A DNA stretch of 64,000 nt from Lichenicola sp965198655. Its GTDB lineage: Bacteria > Pseudomonadota > Alphaproteobacteria > Acetobacterales > Acetobacteraceae. Within the stretch, counting starts at the first letter, position 1, and each line of letters opens with the position of its first letter. The translations under genes were made by a program, and so were the position numbers. Shown here one piece after another: positions 19,153 through 28,361 of the stretch. A model generated the notes under the pieces. That model made no database searches. It was not told where the DNA came from and saw only the letters and a list, made by a program, of their open reading frames with translations. The stretch spans positions 930,001 to 994,000 of the forward strand of contig OZ240668.1 in NCBI GenBank assembly GCA_965198655.1. The letters run 5' to 3'.

Positions 19153-20172
19153 ATGCGCGTCTATTACGACCGCGATGCCGACGTGAACCTGATCAAGGGA
19201 CGCAAGGTCGCGATCATCGGCTATGGCAGCCAGGGGCACGCCCATGCCAACAACCTCAAGGACACCGGGGTCGCCAAGCTGGTGGTGGGCTTGCGTCCGG
19301 GCTCGGCGGGGATCGCGAAGGCGGAGGCGGCCGGGCTTCGGGTGATGGGGCCATCCGAGGCGGCGGCGTGGGCCGACGTGGTGATGGTGCTGACTCCGGA
19401 CGAGCTGCAGGGCGACCTGTACGCCCAGCACCTGCATCCCAACCTCAAGCAGGGGGCCGCGATCGCCTTCGCGCACGGGCTGGCGGTGCATTTCCGGGTG
19501 ATCGAGCCGCGGCCGGACCTGGACGTGTTCATGATCGCGCCGAAGGGGCCTGGCCACACCGTGCGTTCGGAGTACCAGCGCGGCGGCGGGGTGCCGTGCC
19601 TGGTGGCGGTGGCGCAGGACCCGTCCGGCAACGCGCTGGAGATCGCGCTGTCCTATGCGAGTGCCATCGGCGGCGGGCGGGCCGGGATCATCGAGACCAC
19701 GTTCAAGGAGGAATGCGAAACCGACCTGTTCGGCGAGCAGGCGGTGCTGTGCGGCGGCCTGGTCGAGCTGATCCGTGCCGGGTTCGAGACGCTGGTCGAG
19801 GCCGGCTACGCGCCGGAGATGGCGTATTTCGAGTGCCTGCACGAGGTGAAGCTGATCGTCGACCTGATCTACGAGGGCGGCATCGCCAACATGAACTACT
19901 CGATCTCCAACACCGCGGAGTACGGCGAGTACGTCACCGGCCCGCGCATCGTCACCGCCGAGACCAAGGCGGAGATGAAGCGTGTGCTGGCCGACATCCA
20001 GAACGGCACCTTCACCCGCAACTGGCTGCTGGAGAACAAGGTCGGGCAGGTGGGCTTCAAGGCGACCCGGGCGCGGGCCAACGTGCACCAGATCGAGCAG
20101 GTGGGCGAGAAGCTCCGTGCGATGATGCCGTGGATCGGCAAGAACGCGCTGGTGGACAAGACGCGGAACTGA
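19153..20172 (+). CDS. ilvC: ketol-acid reductoisomerase
   Basis: Class I (short) ketol-acid reductoisomerase, 339 aa, converting acetolactate by alkyl migration and NADPH reduction. N-terminal Rossmann domain starts KGRKVAIIGYGSQGHAHA; the cofactor loop follows at VVGLRPGSAG. The C-terminal knotted domain has the metal ligands in GIIETTFKEECETDLFGEQ and ECLHEVKLIVDLIYEGG. The start at 19153 is preceded by GAGGAGA. Last gene of the set; an inverted repeat follows at 20276. Confidence 0.97.
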   Translation: MRVYYDRDADVNLIKGRKVAIIGYGSQGHAHANNLKDTGVAKLVVGLRPGSAGIAKAEAAGLRVMGPSEAAAWADVVMVLTPDELQGDLYAQHLHPNLKQGAAIAFAHGLAVHFRVIEPRPDLDVFMIAPKGPGHTVRSEYQRGGGVPCLVAVAQDPSGNALEIALSYASAIGGGRAGIIETTFKEECETDLFGEQAVLCGGLVELIRAGFETLVEAGYAPEMAYFECLHEVKLIVDLIYEGGIANMNYSISNTAEYGEYVTGPRIVTAETKAEMKRVLADIQNGTFTRNWLLENKVGQVGFKATRARANVHQIEQVGEKLRAMMPWIGKNALVDKTRN

Positions 20173-20275
20173 CACGGCGCCGTAGCCTTCCGCCTGGGGC
20201 GCCTTCTGCCGCCTGGCGTCCCATGGTCCCCACGACTTCCAGGGGACGCCAAAGATCCTGGCCGGCGCATGTGCG

Positions 20276-20310
20276 GGCAGACCGGTCAGGGCAAGCCCGA
20301 CCGGTCTGCC
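20276..20310 (+). terminator. 12-bp stem after ilvC
   Basis: GGCAGACCGGTC pairs exactly with GACCGGTCTGCC around an 11-base loop that can itself pair (GGGC-AA-GCCC). There is no T run, so it may be a rho-assisted or structural 3' end of the ilv transcript. Confidence 0.55.
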
Positions 20311-20338
20311 GGCCATCAATGCGGCGTCGTCAAAAGCC

Positions 20339-20605
20339 TCAGGGCGAGGCCGGCGCCGACGCAGGGGACGGGGACTGGTCGGGGATGGTCGTGGTGCCGT
20401 CCGGGAAGGTCACCGCGTGCTTCGGGTTGACGGCGATGTCGAGGAGGTCACAGGGCGTCAGGAAGCCCTGCTGCGCGAGCCTGGCGCGTTCGAGACAAGG
20501 CCTAAGGGATCGGATTATGAAGACGCCTTTGACGTGAAGACACGGCAGCGGACCGTTGGGCTTGTTCTGCTTGAACAGCGTGCCCAGGGTGTCGCTCTCG
20601 ACCAC
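20339..20605 (-). pseudogene. remnant of a hydrolase-domain paralogue
   Basis: An 88-codon frame made of two pieces that match two distant parts of the intact protein encoded at 22260-23804. Residues 9-30 (LFKQNKPNGPLPCLHVKGVFI) correspond to LLKSNLPHGPLPGLNVKRVFL near the middle, and residues 43-75 (AQQGFLTPCDLLDI...FPDGTTTIPD) correspond to the C-terminus ASQGFLTPEDLLQI...YTDGTTTIPD. The region between, including the catalytic GYSGS, is missing, and there is no signal peptide or N-terminal half. It is therefore an internally deleted, truncated copy in the opposite orientation. Confidence 0.75.
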
Positions 20606-22259
20606 GGGATGCAGTCGTGTCCCGGCGTCTTCAACGACTTGCCGCTTGGCGAGTGCACGTTTGGGCGGCAGCTATGGGCCGCGCTGGTCCTCCGTTCGGT
20701 GCCTATCGCTGCACCACGAGGCACGGTCGGCGTTTGAGGCGCTCCATCGCCGATCGGAAGGTACGCTGGTGACCAGCGTCGAGCAGCCGCCATGCCGGTC
20801 GTCCGTGATCTCGCGCAGGTCGCGCCGCTGTTCGCCGGAGCAGAGCGAGGCTCCGCTCCTTTTCAGCCGCCTCGGCTTTAGCCACTTGGCTGACCAGGAT
20901 CTTCGACGACAAGCATTGTCGTCCATTCTCATCGGTGCCAGGAACGACATCATGGCCTTGAAGTCGCTCGACGCCGACTGGAACAAGAACGAGCCATCGC
21001 TTGCCGGCCCGCCTCCCGCAAGCGAGCCCGAGCACGATCGACTTCCGTGCCGTGCCGTGCAGGACGGGAGGGGCGGCATCAGGTGCGTTCCAAGCAAAGT
21101 CGTTGAAGTCGGGAATGAGCTGAAGTCAAGTGACGTCGCTGGTGAAGTTTATTCGGTTGCCGACGTCGAGGTAATTCTCCGCTGGCAGCCATCGGCGACG
21201 AGGATGTCGTGCGTCGGCAGTTCGAGGCGGCGGCAGGTGACAGTTCCGACCGTGTGGACGACCACGTGCCAGGAGAGATGCACAACTCGCGCCCCGGCAG
21301 GCTTGGTCCTGAGGCATCGGGTCCGACAGATATGGGAAAGTGCCGACCGGGTCTGGATGGCAAGTTGGATCGACGCTGCACTTGCCGGCCCGGATAATGA
21401 AATGTGACTCTCCGGCATGCGTCGCGACGAGGTCGCCGACGCGTAACGTCCCGACCAGTCGATAGCCCGCCTGATGTCAGGATCCGCATGCCCGCGTAAC
21501 AACATGGAGCGAAGTCCGCCAGAGTCACGGTCGCGGCTGGAGCCGCACTCGAATGGCCGCTGTTGCTGGTGTCCTCGGACGAGATGGTCAGCGTTCCGGT
21601 CCCGCCGGCAGCGTTTGACGACGGACGGCGCGCAGTCCACCCTCATCACCATCCTTGGCTTGGGAGGACCCACCGGCGCTGGTCGCGCTGCCGTCCGGCC
21701 GAGTTCACATCGCCTTCTTCCCCGCCGCGGGGCACGGCATGGCGCCCGGTTACGAAATCGGCATGGGTTACTTCGCTGGTGGTGGTAACGACCGTCTCGA
21801 CACGGGTTCCGGCTAGTCAGCCAACACCGCGATCTTACCGACCTGCATTTCCTGCCTGTGGCGCGGAACTGCGCGGGAATGAACGCATCTGGCTCGGCAG
21901 GCCGTGATGGCGGCGCAGATGAACCGCTCCCGCCGCTCGCCCCGTCGTTCGTCGGCCGTCCTGTCGCCCCAGACCTTCGACGCGCACGCCGCGCGACCAT
22001 CACGCGGGCATCTTCATCAAACCGACGCTTGCACCTAACATCATTACATGTCAGGAAATTTTTGAGACAGTCATCGTGCTACAGCCCCCGATCATCAAGC
22101 GGCCGTGACCCTGCCGCCTCGGCCGGATCAGGGGAGACGCGGCGGCAGGATAGCGTGTTTGGGTGCTGACGAGTTGCAGGCGGACGGATGCAGTCTCGCA
22201 GTTTCGGGCGGTGGGTGTCTGCGCTTACAGGGTATATGAAGCAACAGCAAGGATGATGC
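20606..22259. other. 1.65-kb stretch without a convincing gene
   Basis: Several frames of 60-280 codons are open, but they overlap on both strands, are rich in Arg, Ser and Pro, and none shows a domain or a good ribosome site. One short plus-strand stretch near 21655-21815 translates to a protein-like piece (RVHIAFFPAAGHGMAPGYE) but has no start and ends in a stop. The stretch lies between the deleted hydrolase copy and the intact one, is less GC-rich than its surroundings, and reads like decayed genes. The last 200 bases should hold the promoter of the hydrolase gene. Confidence 0.5.
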
Positions 22260-23804
22260 ATGTTTGAACGTCGAGTGAAACGTCGGGCGCTGGCCGCCCT
22301 GACGCTGGCCGGTCTGGGGACGGGCGGTTCGGTCGTGGCCGCCCACGCGCAGACCGTGCAGACGGTCACGCCCGTTCCCAACGTGAACGGCTCCCACGCC
22401 TATCTCGCAGCGGCCTACCTGCGCGCGCCGGAGGATCTCGGCGCCGTCGGCTACGGTGAGCAGGAGTATTTCATCTCTGGCCTCGCCAACGCGTATCAAT
22501 ACAAGCACCCGTCCAACCCGGCCGACGACAGCGTGGTTCCGCTCCAGCCCAATCCGGAGCCCTACACCAACCGGATCCTGGTGCGCGCGCCGAAAGATCC
22601 GGCCAAGTTCAGCGGCAACGTCATCCTCGACCTCGGCGATGATGTCAGCGGCAACGAAACCCCCGGGGCCTGGACCAAGGCGCGCCAGCGCTTCATCCAG
22701 AACGGCGACGCCTACGTGCTGATCACGACCCTGCCGGTCGGCATCCAGTACCTCCAGGCCTTCAACGCACAGCGTTACGCTCCGCTTTCGACCCCGATTT
22801 TCGCCGCCACCGAGCAGGCCTGCCAGGCCGGTCCCGAGTTCGGCATCATCTACGACGAGATCACCGCGGTCGGAAAACTGCTCAAGAGCAACCTCCCGCA
22901 CGGCCCGCTGCCCGGCCTCAACGTCAAGCGCGTCTTCCTCACTGGCTATTCAGGCTCGACCTTCACGGCGCTGACCTGGGACCGCGTGTTCGGGATCAAC
23001 TCGCGCCTGTTTGACGGCTACATGCTGACCTACGGCGCGCCGCGCCGCGCGCTTAATAGCTGCGAGTCGGCACAGACCACCTACAGCCGCACCACGCCGG
23101 GCTTGTCCACGGTCTCTCCGGTGATGCAGGTCCAGACCATCACCGAGCCCGGCTTCTTCCAGTTCCTGGGCATCCCGTTCACCAAGGGAACGGACAGCGA
23201 CAGCCCCACCAACCGTTTCCGTTACTACGACATAGCCGGCGCCGCGCATATCGATGGCGAGATCATCCGCGGCAGCCCCGAGCCGTCCGACCTGCCTGCC
23301 GACTTCAACGCGGCGCGAACCACGTCCTACGCGCTGGGCGCGTGCCAGCTTTCGAGCCCCGACATCCTCAGCGCCTTCCCGGATCGCTACCCGTGGGACG
23401 CGATCTGGGCGAACCTCGAGAACTGGGCGATCCTCGGCCCGAACTACCTGCCGCCCCGGCAGGCGTCGCCCGCGGTGATCAACGCGTCGACGCTCTACGG
23501 TCCAGGTCCGCAGATCGGCGGCGTTCGTTCGCCCGCCGTGGATCTGCCGATCAACAGCTATCTCATCTCGCCGGTCCTGCCCACCAGTGTCGCGGCCGCG
23601 ACCGACTTCCCGTGTCTGCTGATCGGCTTCCAGAAGCCGCTCAGCAAAGCGGTCCAGCCCGCATCGGTGGTCCTGGACGCCCTGCATCTCGCGTCGCAGG
23701 GCTTCCTCACGCCGGAAGACCTGTTGCAGATCGAGGCCGATCCGACCCTCGCCTACACCTACACGGACGGGACGACGACCATCCCGGACGACCCGAACCC
23801 GTAA
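22260..23804 (+). CDS. secreted alpha/beta hydrolase-domain protein
   Basis: 514 aa with a Sec/Tat-like signal peptide: FERRVKRRALAALTLAGLGTGG, cleaved after AHA near residue 30. The body resembles the alpha/beta hydrolase domain family (Abhydrolase_10 type): YTNRILVRAPKDPAKFSGNVILDL near residue 110, a nucleophile elbow GYSGS at about residue 234, an acid/His region AGAAHIDG near residue 330, and a C-terminal DGTTTIPDDP tail. Substrate is unknown; family members act on esters. A deleted paralogue lies 1.65 kb away on the other strand. An 11-bp stem follows the stop. Confidence 0.78.
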   Translation: MFERRVKRRALAALTLAGLGTGGSVVAAHAQTVQTVTPVPNVNGSHAYLAAAYLRAPEDLGAVGYGEQEYFISGLANAYQYKHPSNPADDSVVPLQPNPEPYTNRILVRAPKDPAKFSGNVILDLGDDVSGNETPGAWTKARQRFIQNGDAYVLITTLPVGIQYLQAFNAQRYAPLSTPIFAATEQACQAGPEFGIIYDEITAVGKLLKSNLPHGPLPGLNVKRVFLTGYSGSTFTALTWDRVFGINSRLFDGYMLTYGAPRRALNSCESAQTTYSRTTPGLSTVSPVMQVQTITEPGFFQFLGIPFTKGTDSDSPTNRFRYYDIAGAAHIDGEIIRGSPEPSDLPADFNAARTTSYALGACQLSSPDILSAFPDRYPWDAIWANLENWAILGPNYLPPRQASPAVINASTLYGPGPQIGGVRSPAVDLPINSYLISPVLPTSVAAATDFPCLLIGFQKPLSKAVQPASVVLDALHLASQGFLTPEDLLQIEADPTLAYTYTDGTTTIPDDPNP

Positions 23805-23809
23805 CCACT

Positions 23810-23843
23810 CGGCAGGGCGGTCGCGAGAGCGGCCGCCCTGCCG
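23810..23843 (+). terminator. 11-bp perfect stem after the hydrolase gene
   Basis: CGGCAGGGCGG pairs exactly with CCGCCCTGCCG around a 12-base loop, starting six bases after the stop codon. No T run follows; it is placed as a transcript end. Confidence 0.55.
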
Positions 23844-24187
23844 TATGGGGAGAAACTGCTCGAACCCGAAGGCAACGGCGCCGCGAGTTCGTGTCACGCG
23901 ATCGCCTTTGAGAAAATCCAACAGCTTCTGCGCGGCCGTTGCTTTCCCGATCCGCTCCAGCGCCGCGAGTTCGGCGGCGAGCCGGTTCATGGTCGCTCCG
24001 TAGATCTGCCGTTCGGAGAAGCTCTGGTCGGGTTGGCCCGCGTTGCAGTCCAAGTGGCGCACCACTTCGACTCTGTGACAGTTATCGCGCGTGCTGATCA
24101 GGAACAAGAGGCATTTCGCCGCTACCGCCGCCTCTACGTCTGGATCGTGCCCGTCTCGATCCCGCCGGGCCGACGACGGGCGTGATG
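23844..24187. other. gap with two competing open frames, no assigned gene
   Basis: The hydrolase frame stays open for 126 codons after its stop (to 24185), with a protein-like end (EAFRRYRRLYVWIVPVS) but no ATG or GTG near a ribosome site. On the minus strand a frame from 24107 gives MNRLAAELAALERIGKATAA, a helix-like stretch, before running under the hydrolase gene. Either may be the remains of a small gene. I cannot choose between them. Confidence 0.35.
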
Positions 24188-24382
24188 CTAGGGGATAGGC
24201 CGTCGGCAGTTGGACACCGGCGGCGGCGACGTTGCGCCGGCGTGGGCGATGCCGGCAAAGGACACGCCTATGGCTAGGATGGCGGCGAAGGCCGGACGGA
24301 ACACCGTCCTCGTGGTCGTGGAACGGGGTATCGGTCGTCGCTGCACTCCGGCTCGTTCGGCTGCGCCGCTGCTACCGGGCAC
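24188..24382 (-). CDS. possible small secreted peptide, 64 aa
   Basis: The frame has a basic N-terminal region, a hydrophobic segment AFAAILAIGVSFAGIAHA ending in an AxA signal-peptidase site at about residue 48, and a short tail with one Cys (GATSPPPVSNCRRPIP). If real it would release a 16-residue peptide, or the true start may be an internal codon closer to the hydrophobic segment. No ribosome site is obvious and no family is recognised. Confidence 0.3.
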   Translation of the reverse strand: MPGSSGAAERAGVQRRPIPRSTTTRTVFRPAFAAILAIGVSFAGIAHAGATSPPPVSNCRRPIP

Positions 24383-24603
24383 GTTGTCATGTCAGTTGCA
24401 GACCGTCAGAATCGGGCGAAGGCGACGGAGCCGCCGGATGCGGGGCATGGAGGCCCGGACGGCAGACGGCACGCGGCCGCTCCGGGTTCCCGGACTGTCC
24501 GCCAAGGGGCGGTGCGGCCCCGGGGTTCGGCTGGTCCGTGGAGCGGCGCGGCGAACCCCGGGGCGGTGCCATCGTTTGCCCGGGACAGGCAAGGAGGACA
24601 GCG

Positions 24604-24957
24604 ATGGCAGACGACCACGCCGAGATAGCCAAGTCGTTCCGGGAGGTGGTGAACATGACGCCTGCCGCCCTGGAGAAGTGGCTCGGCAGCGAGGAGTCGA
24701 AATCGGTCGGCTGGGCGGACGGGACCAACAAGAAGGACGCCAAGGGCAGCGAGGCGGTCGGCCACAAGGAAGGGCAGCGGATCGTCGAGATCAAGCACAA
24801 GAAGGCGGCCGACCTGACCGAGGAGGACTATGCGCACATGAAGAAGGTGGTGGGCTACGTGCATCGCCACCTGGCGCAGAAGCCGTCCGGCGACGTGGAG
24901 CACAGCCGCTGGCGCGCCTCGCTAATGAACTGGGGGCACGACCCGCTCAAGGACTGA
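24604..24957 (+). CDS. DUF3140 domain protein
   Basis: 117 aa. The sequence follows the DUF3140 pattern: an N-terminal helix (EIAKSFREVVNMTPAALEKWLGSEESKSVGW), the GSEAVGHKEGQRIVEIKHKKAADLTEEDYAHMKKVVGYVHRH block (residues about 50-90), and a WRASLMNWGHDPLKD end. Small, charged and cytosolic; its role is unknown, and family members often sit near DNA-binding proteins. The start has AAGGAGG at good spacing. It is a single gene. Confidence 0.85.
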   Translation: MADDHAEIAKSFREVVNMTPAALEKWLGSEESKSVGWADGTNKKDAKGSEAVGHKEGQRIVEIKHKKAADLTEEDYAHMKKVVGYVHRHLAQKPSGDVEHSRWRASLMNWGHDPLKD

Positions 24958-25281
24958 GCATCCAGGCCGGGCGCGCTCCTCCATCCCGGCGCAGGGTCCT
25001 GCACGAGGTTCGGGATGACGAGTGGTGGAGCTCCGCGCCGATCAGCGGGAGCGGCTCCCGGCAAGCCGGGGCTGTCCAGGCGGTTCGACCGGGACGGACG
25101 GTGCGGCGAGTGCGGGCATCAGGTCGCACGGCTGAGGGCGACAGGCGTGTTATGACAGTTTGACGGGGTCCGGAACCTGCGTCAGGGTGGTGACGCGGAC
25201 GGCTCCGGCCACATCGGCCTGTCGCGACCCGCGGCACGACCCGTGCATGTCGTCGGCGGACAACCGGCAGCAGGAGCACTC

Positions 25282-27192
25282 ATGGCGATCATGGCGGTGG
25301 ACGGGTCCGACATCCTGTTTGCCGAGGGCCGTCGGACGATCCTCAACGACGACAAGCCGGCGGAATTCCTGCTCGGATGGCGGGCGGTCAACGCATACGA
25401 TGGGCTGGCGCCGGTGACGATCGTCAGCTTCGTCAGCGACGGTGGCGAGGAAGGGCTGTGGTTCCTCGACTCGCGCCTGCGCCGCTGCGCCGGCCTCGCG
25501 CGCGAGGTGCCGGCGCCGATGCTGGCCGACATGATGGATCGGCTGTGCCCGCTGCTCGACGGCCTGTGGTCGGCGCTGGCGCTGTCGCACCAACCCCGGC
25601 CGATGACGGCGGCGGAGCGGGACTTCCTCGACCTGCCGGCACATTGCCGCAACAGCCTGCTCGAGCTGTATCTCGGCGCCTTCGACTCGGCGCTCGGCGT
25701 CCGGCGCTTCGACCTTCCGGGCGGCGGGCAGCCGCACACGCCGACCCTGTCCTGCGGGCAGCGGCAGGTGCCGCTGCGCCTGCAGGGGATGCACGGGCTG
25801 TTCGATCCGGGCCTGTTGCAGCGCGAGCAGGCGCGGCTGGTCGGGCAGGGCTTCATGGTGCTGCCCTCGCCGGTGGACGGGCAGCCGCTGCGCTGCGACC
25901 GCAGCCTGGCGCTCGACGCCGACCTCACCGCCTACCGGCTGCACGACCCGCGCTGGCAGGTGACCGTGTACGTGCTCGCCGGCGAGATCTATTTCCGCAC
26001 CCTGGCGGTATACGTGCCGGAGGCGCGGCTGGTTCTGGCCGCCGATCCGGACGCGTTCGCGTCGCGCTGGCCCGACCTGGAGCTCGTGTTCCGGCGCCAT
26101 CTCGCCCAACACGGCCGGGCGCTGTTCGACTACCTCGCGGCACCCACCACCGTGCCGCTGCACTTCTGGCGCGGCCGCAACGCGATGCACCTGGGCCACC
26201 TGCTGTGGAATGACCTGTCCGGGATCGCAGCACTGGTGGCGGCGGTGCCGGCGGGCGGGCTGCCGTCGTTCCTGGTGTGCGAGAGCGGGTCGCGGCCGGA
26301 GATGTACGGGCCGATCGACCGGATCTTCCCCGAGCTGCAGGGCCGGGTGGTGCGGCGCGAGGAGCCGTTCATGGCGCTGGTGGACGGGTTCTACGAGACC
26401 AAGGCCTGCCTGTTCCGGTCGAGCGGCATGCAGGTGAGCCGGAGCTTGCGCGACCGCATCAGCGCGCCGGACCGCCACGCGGAGGCGCCGGTGGTGCTGC
26501 TCGGCCTGCGCACCGAGAACCGCACCCTGCACGACCTGCCCGGCTTCTGCCGGGCGCTGGTGGCGCACTTGGCCGCCACGATCGGGCGCGCGGTGCTGGT
26601 GGTGGACGGGCACAACCGCCACGACGGCGACCCGGCCGAGGGCGGCGGGGCGATGATCTGGAGCCACGGCGAGCTGGGCGCTGAGGCCTCGCCGGTGGAC
26701 GCGGAGCGGGCGCTGGTGCAGGTGGTCGTCGAAGCGGCGCGCGGCACCGGGATCGAGGTGCTGAGCACCGTCGGAGAGCCGGTGGCGGAAAGCGTCGCCT
26801 GGGGCCGGGCGGCGCGGTTCTTCGTCTCGTTCTGGGGCGCCGGGCTCGCCAAGTACCGCTGGCTGTGCAACTGCCCGGGCGTGGTGCTGACCAACCGATG
26901 GAACCTCGGCAACCTGCACGACCTCCACATCTACTCCAACCCGGGCACGATGGAGCAGCCGAGCCCGATGCTGTTCGTGGACGCGGACGCCGTTCACGAC
27001 CTGCCGGACAGCCCGCTGCTGGTGCGGCACGGCGCGGAGCACGCGCCCACGCTGTGCAACTTCCGGGTCGAGCTGCCGGCGGTGTTCGAGGCGGTCGACG
27101 CGATGGCGCGGGAGCGGATCCCTGCGCCGTTGCGCGTGCCGGCGCGGCCTGCGGCGCGCAAGGCGCGAGCGAGGACCGTGCCGGTCGGCTGA
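25282..27192 (+). CDS. large hypothetical protein, possibly GT61-like at the C-terminus
   Basis: 636 aa, start chosen at 25282 because of GCAGGAG nine bases upstream. No signal peptide or membrane segment is seen. The N-terminal half is a beta-rich region of no known family. The C-terminal third has features of DUF563/GT61-like glycosyltransferases: a middle RNAMHLGHLLWNDLSGIAAL segment, FLVCESGSRPEM, VLLGLRTENRTLHDL, and VSFWGAGLAKYRWLCNCPG where that family has a His-Gly-Ala-Gly-Leu stretch. The resemblance is weak and the donor-binding residues cannot be confirmed. It is a single gene upstream of a convergent Trm112-type gene. Confidence 0.6.
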   Translation: MAIMAVDGSDILFAEGRRTILNDDKPAEFLLGWRAVNAYDGLAPVTIVSFVSDGGEEGLWFLDSRLRRCAGLAREVPAPMLADMMDRLCPLLDGLWSALALSHQPRPMTAAERDFLDLPAHCRNSLLELYLGAFDSALGVRRFDLPGGGQPHTPTLSCGQRQVPLRLQGMHGLFDPGLLQREQARLVGQGFMVLPSPVDGQPLRCDRSLALDADLTAYRLHDPRWQVTVYVLAGEIYFRTLAVYVPEARLVLAADPDAFASRWPDLELVFRRHLAQHGRALFDYLAAPTTVPLHFWRGRNAMHLGHLLWNDLSGIAALVAAVPAGGLPSFLVCESGSRPEMYGPIDRIFPELQGRVVRREEPFMALVDGFYETKACLFRSSGMQVSRSLRDRISAPDRHAEAPVVLLGLRTENRTLHDLPGFCRALVAHLAATIGRAVLVVDGHNRHDGDPAEGGGAMIWSHGELGAEASPVDAERALVQVVVEAARGTGIEVLSTVGEPVAESVAWGRAARFFVSFWGAGLAKYRWLCNCPGVVLTNRWNLGNLHDLHIYSNPGTMEQPSPMLFVDADAVHDLPDSPLLVRHGAEHAPTLCNFRVELPAVFEAVDAMARERIPAPLRVPARPAARKARARTVPVG

Positions 27193-27220
27193 CCGGGCGC
27201 CTCGGCGCCGGAGGGGTGGG

Positions 27221-27424
27221 TCAGTCGGACAGCGCGCGCGCCTCGTCGGGGAGCATGATCGGGATGCCGTCGCGAACCGGGTAGGCAAGGCCGGCCTGCC
27301 GGCTGATCAGCTCGCCCTTGTCGCGGTCGTAGACCAGCGGGCCCTTGGTCACGGGACAAACCAGGATCTCGAGCAGGCGCGGGTCTACCGCTTGCGGGCG
27401 CGGCGGGTCGGGAGCGTTGGGCAT
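27221..27424 (-). CDS. Trm112-family (UPF0434 / YcaR-like) protein
   Basis: 67 aa. DPRLLEILVCPVTKGPLVYDRDKGELISRQAGLAYPVRDGIPIMLPDEAR matches the Trm112 zinc-ribbon-like fold, with one CP pair kept (LVCPV) and the second Cys pair absent, as in many bacterial members. Bacterial versions may partner methyltransferases. The start at 27424 is preceded by an ATC and the sequence fits the family. It lies downstream of the LON-domain gene, with repeat copy D between. Confidence 0.88.
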   Translation of the reverse strand: MPNAPDPPRPQAVDPRLLEILVCPVTKGPLVYDRDKGELISRQAGLAYPVRDGIPIMLPDEARALSD

Positions 27425-27465
27425 GATGTTGTGTCGCACCGGATCGGCGCCATTGGAAGGGGGCC

Positions 27466-27582
27466 AAGGCCAGGGCACTGCCCTGAACCTGCTGGGGCCG
27501 GAGGCCCCAGACCCCATTACTTAAGAATTGGGTTTGAAGGGCTTTGCCCTTCATGGGGTCCAGGGGCGACGCCCCTGGCCTT
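27466..27582. repeat. multi-hairpin intergenic repeat, copy D (short form)
   Basis: 117 bp with AAGGCC ends in inverted orientation. Hairpins: AGGGC-ACT-GCCCT, GGGGCC-GGA-GGCCCC, GAAGGGC-TTT-GCCCTTC and CCAGGGGC-GAC-GCCCCTGG. It is the cleanest of the four copies and shows all four stems. Confidence 0.88.
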
Positions 27583-27598
27583 CCAACTCCGAAGATCC

Positions 27599-28312
27599 TC
27601 AGGCCGAGTGCGGCCGGCCGTCGCCCTCGTCGGTCTCGTGCCCGGCCATCTCCAGCAGCGCCTGCAGGGTGCCGGCCCGCTCGGACAGGGTGGGAGCTTC
27701 CAGCAGCGCCTGCTTCTCCGCCGGCGGGAACGGGCAGATCATGCTCAGCGTGGTGAGCAGGGTGTCGTCGTCCATCTGCTCGATCGCGTCCCAGCGCGCC
27801 TCGAAGCCGCGATGAAGGAAGTAGCGGCGCAGCGTGTCCAGCAGCCCCTCGCGGTCGAACGCGACCTCGCCCGGCTCGTCCATGTCGCGGGCGAAGCCAT
27901 CATAGGACACCGACAGCAGGCGATACGGGTGCGGCCCGTCGAGCTCGGCCAGCACGCGGAAGCGGGCGATCCCGGTCAGCGAGATGCTGCAGGTGCCGTC
28001 CTCGCGCTCGGAGAAGCTGCTCAAACGGCCGACGCAGCCGACCCGGAACAAGGCCGGCGGCGCGTCGTCGTCCGGCGCGTTCGGATCCGGGTCATCCTGC
28101 CCGTCGCTGGGCTGGATCATGCCAAACAGGCGGTCGGTGGCCAGCACGTCCTCGACCAGGGCCAGGTAGCGCGGCTCGAAGATGTTCAGCGGCAGTCGGC
28201 CGCGCGGCAGCAGGAGGGCGCCGCCCAAGGGGAACACCGGCAGCCGGCTCGGCAAGGAGGCCACGCGCAGGTCGCGCAGGCGGGGGACGCGTCGGACGAT
28301 CCGTGAGCTCAT
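27599..28312 (-). CDS. LON peptidase substrate-binding domain protein
   Basis: 237 aa of the LonD type: LPVFPLGGALLLPRGRLPLNIFEPRYLALVEDVL near residue 25-58, RVGCVGRLSSFSEREDGTCSISLTGIARFRVL in the middle, and a helical C-terminal bundle. It lacks the ATPase and peptidase parts of Lon, so it is the stand-alone substrate-binding domain. The start at 28312 has AGGAG upstream; longer frames overlap the thioredoxin gene. It is co-oriented with the thioredoxin gene and the Trm112-type gene, an arrangement common in alphaproteobacteria. Confidence 0.9.
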   Translation of the reverse strand: MSSRIVRRVPRLRDLRVASLPSRLPVFPLGGALLLPRGRLPLNIFEPRYLALVEDVLATDRLFGMIQPSDGQDDPDPNAPDDDAPPALFRVGCVGRLSSFSEREDGTCSISLTGIARFRVLAELDGPHPYRLLSVSYDGFARDMDEPGEVAFDREGLLDTLRRYFLHRGFEARWDAIEQMDDDTLLTTLSMICPFPPAEKQALLEAPTLSERAGTLQALLEMAGHETDEGDGRPHSA

Positions 28313-28361
28313 GCGCTTTCTCCTGTGCGTGGTCCCGCGAGGGTCCGGGCCCCCTCGCAGC

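Noticed and set aside
21655..21815. Protein-like plus-strand stretch ending at a TAG
   Set aside because: No start codon or family match; too short to separate from chance.
23805..24185. Continuation of the hydrolase frame beyond its stop
   Set aside because: A strong inverted repeat follows the stop and the paralogue remnant ends at the same place; read-through is not supported.
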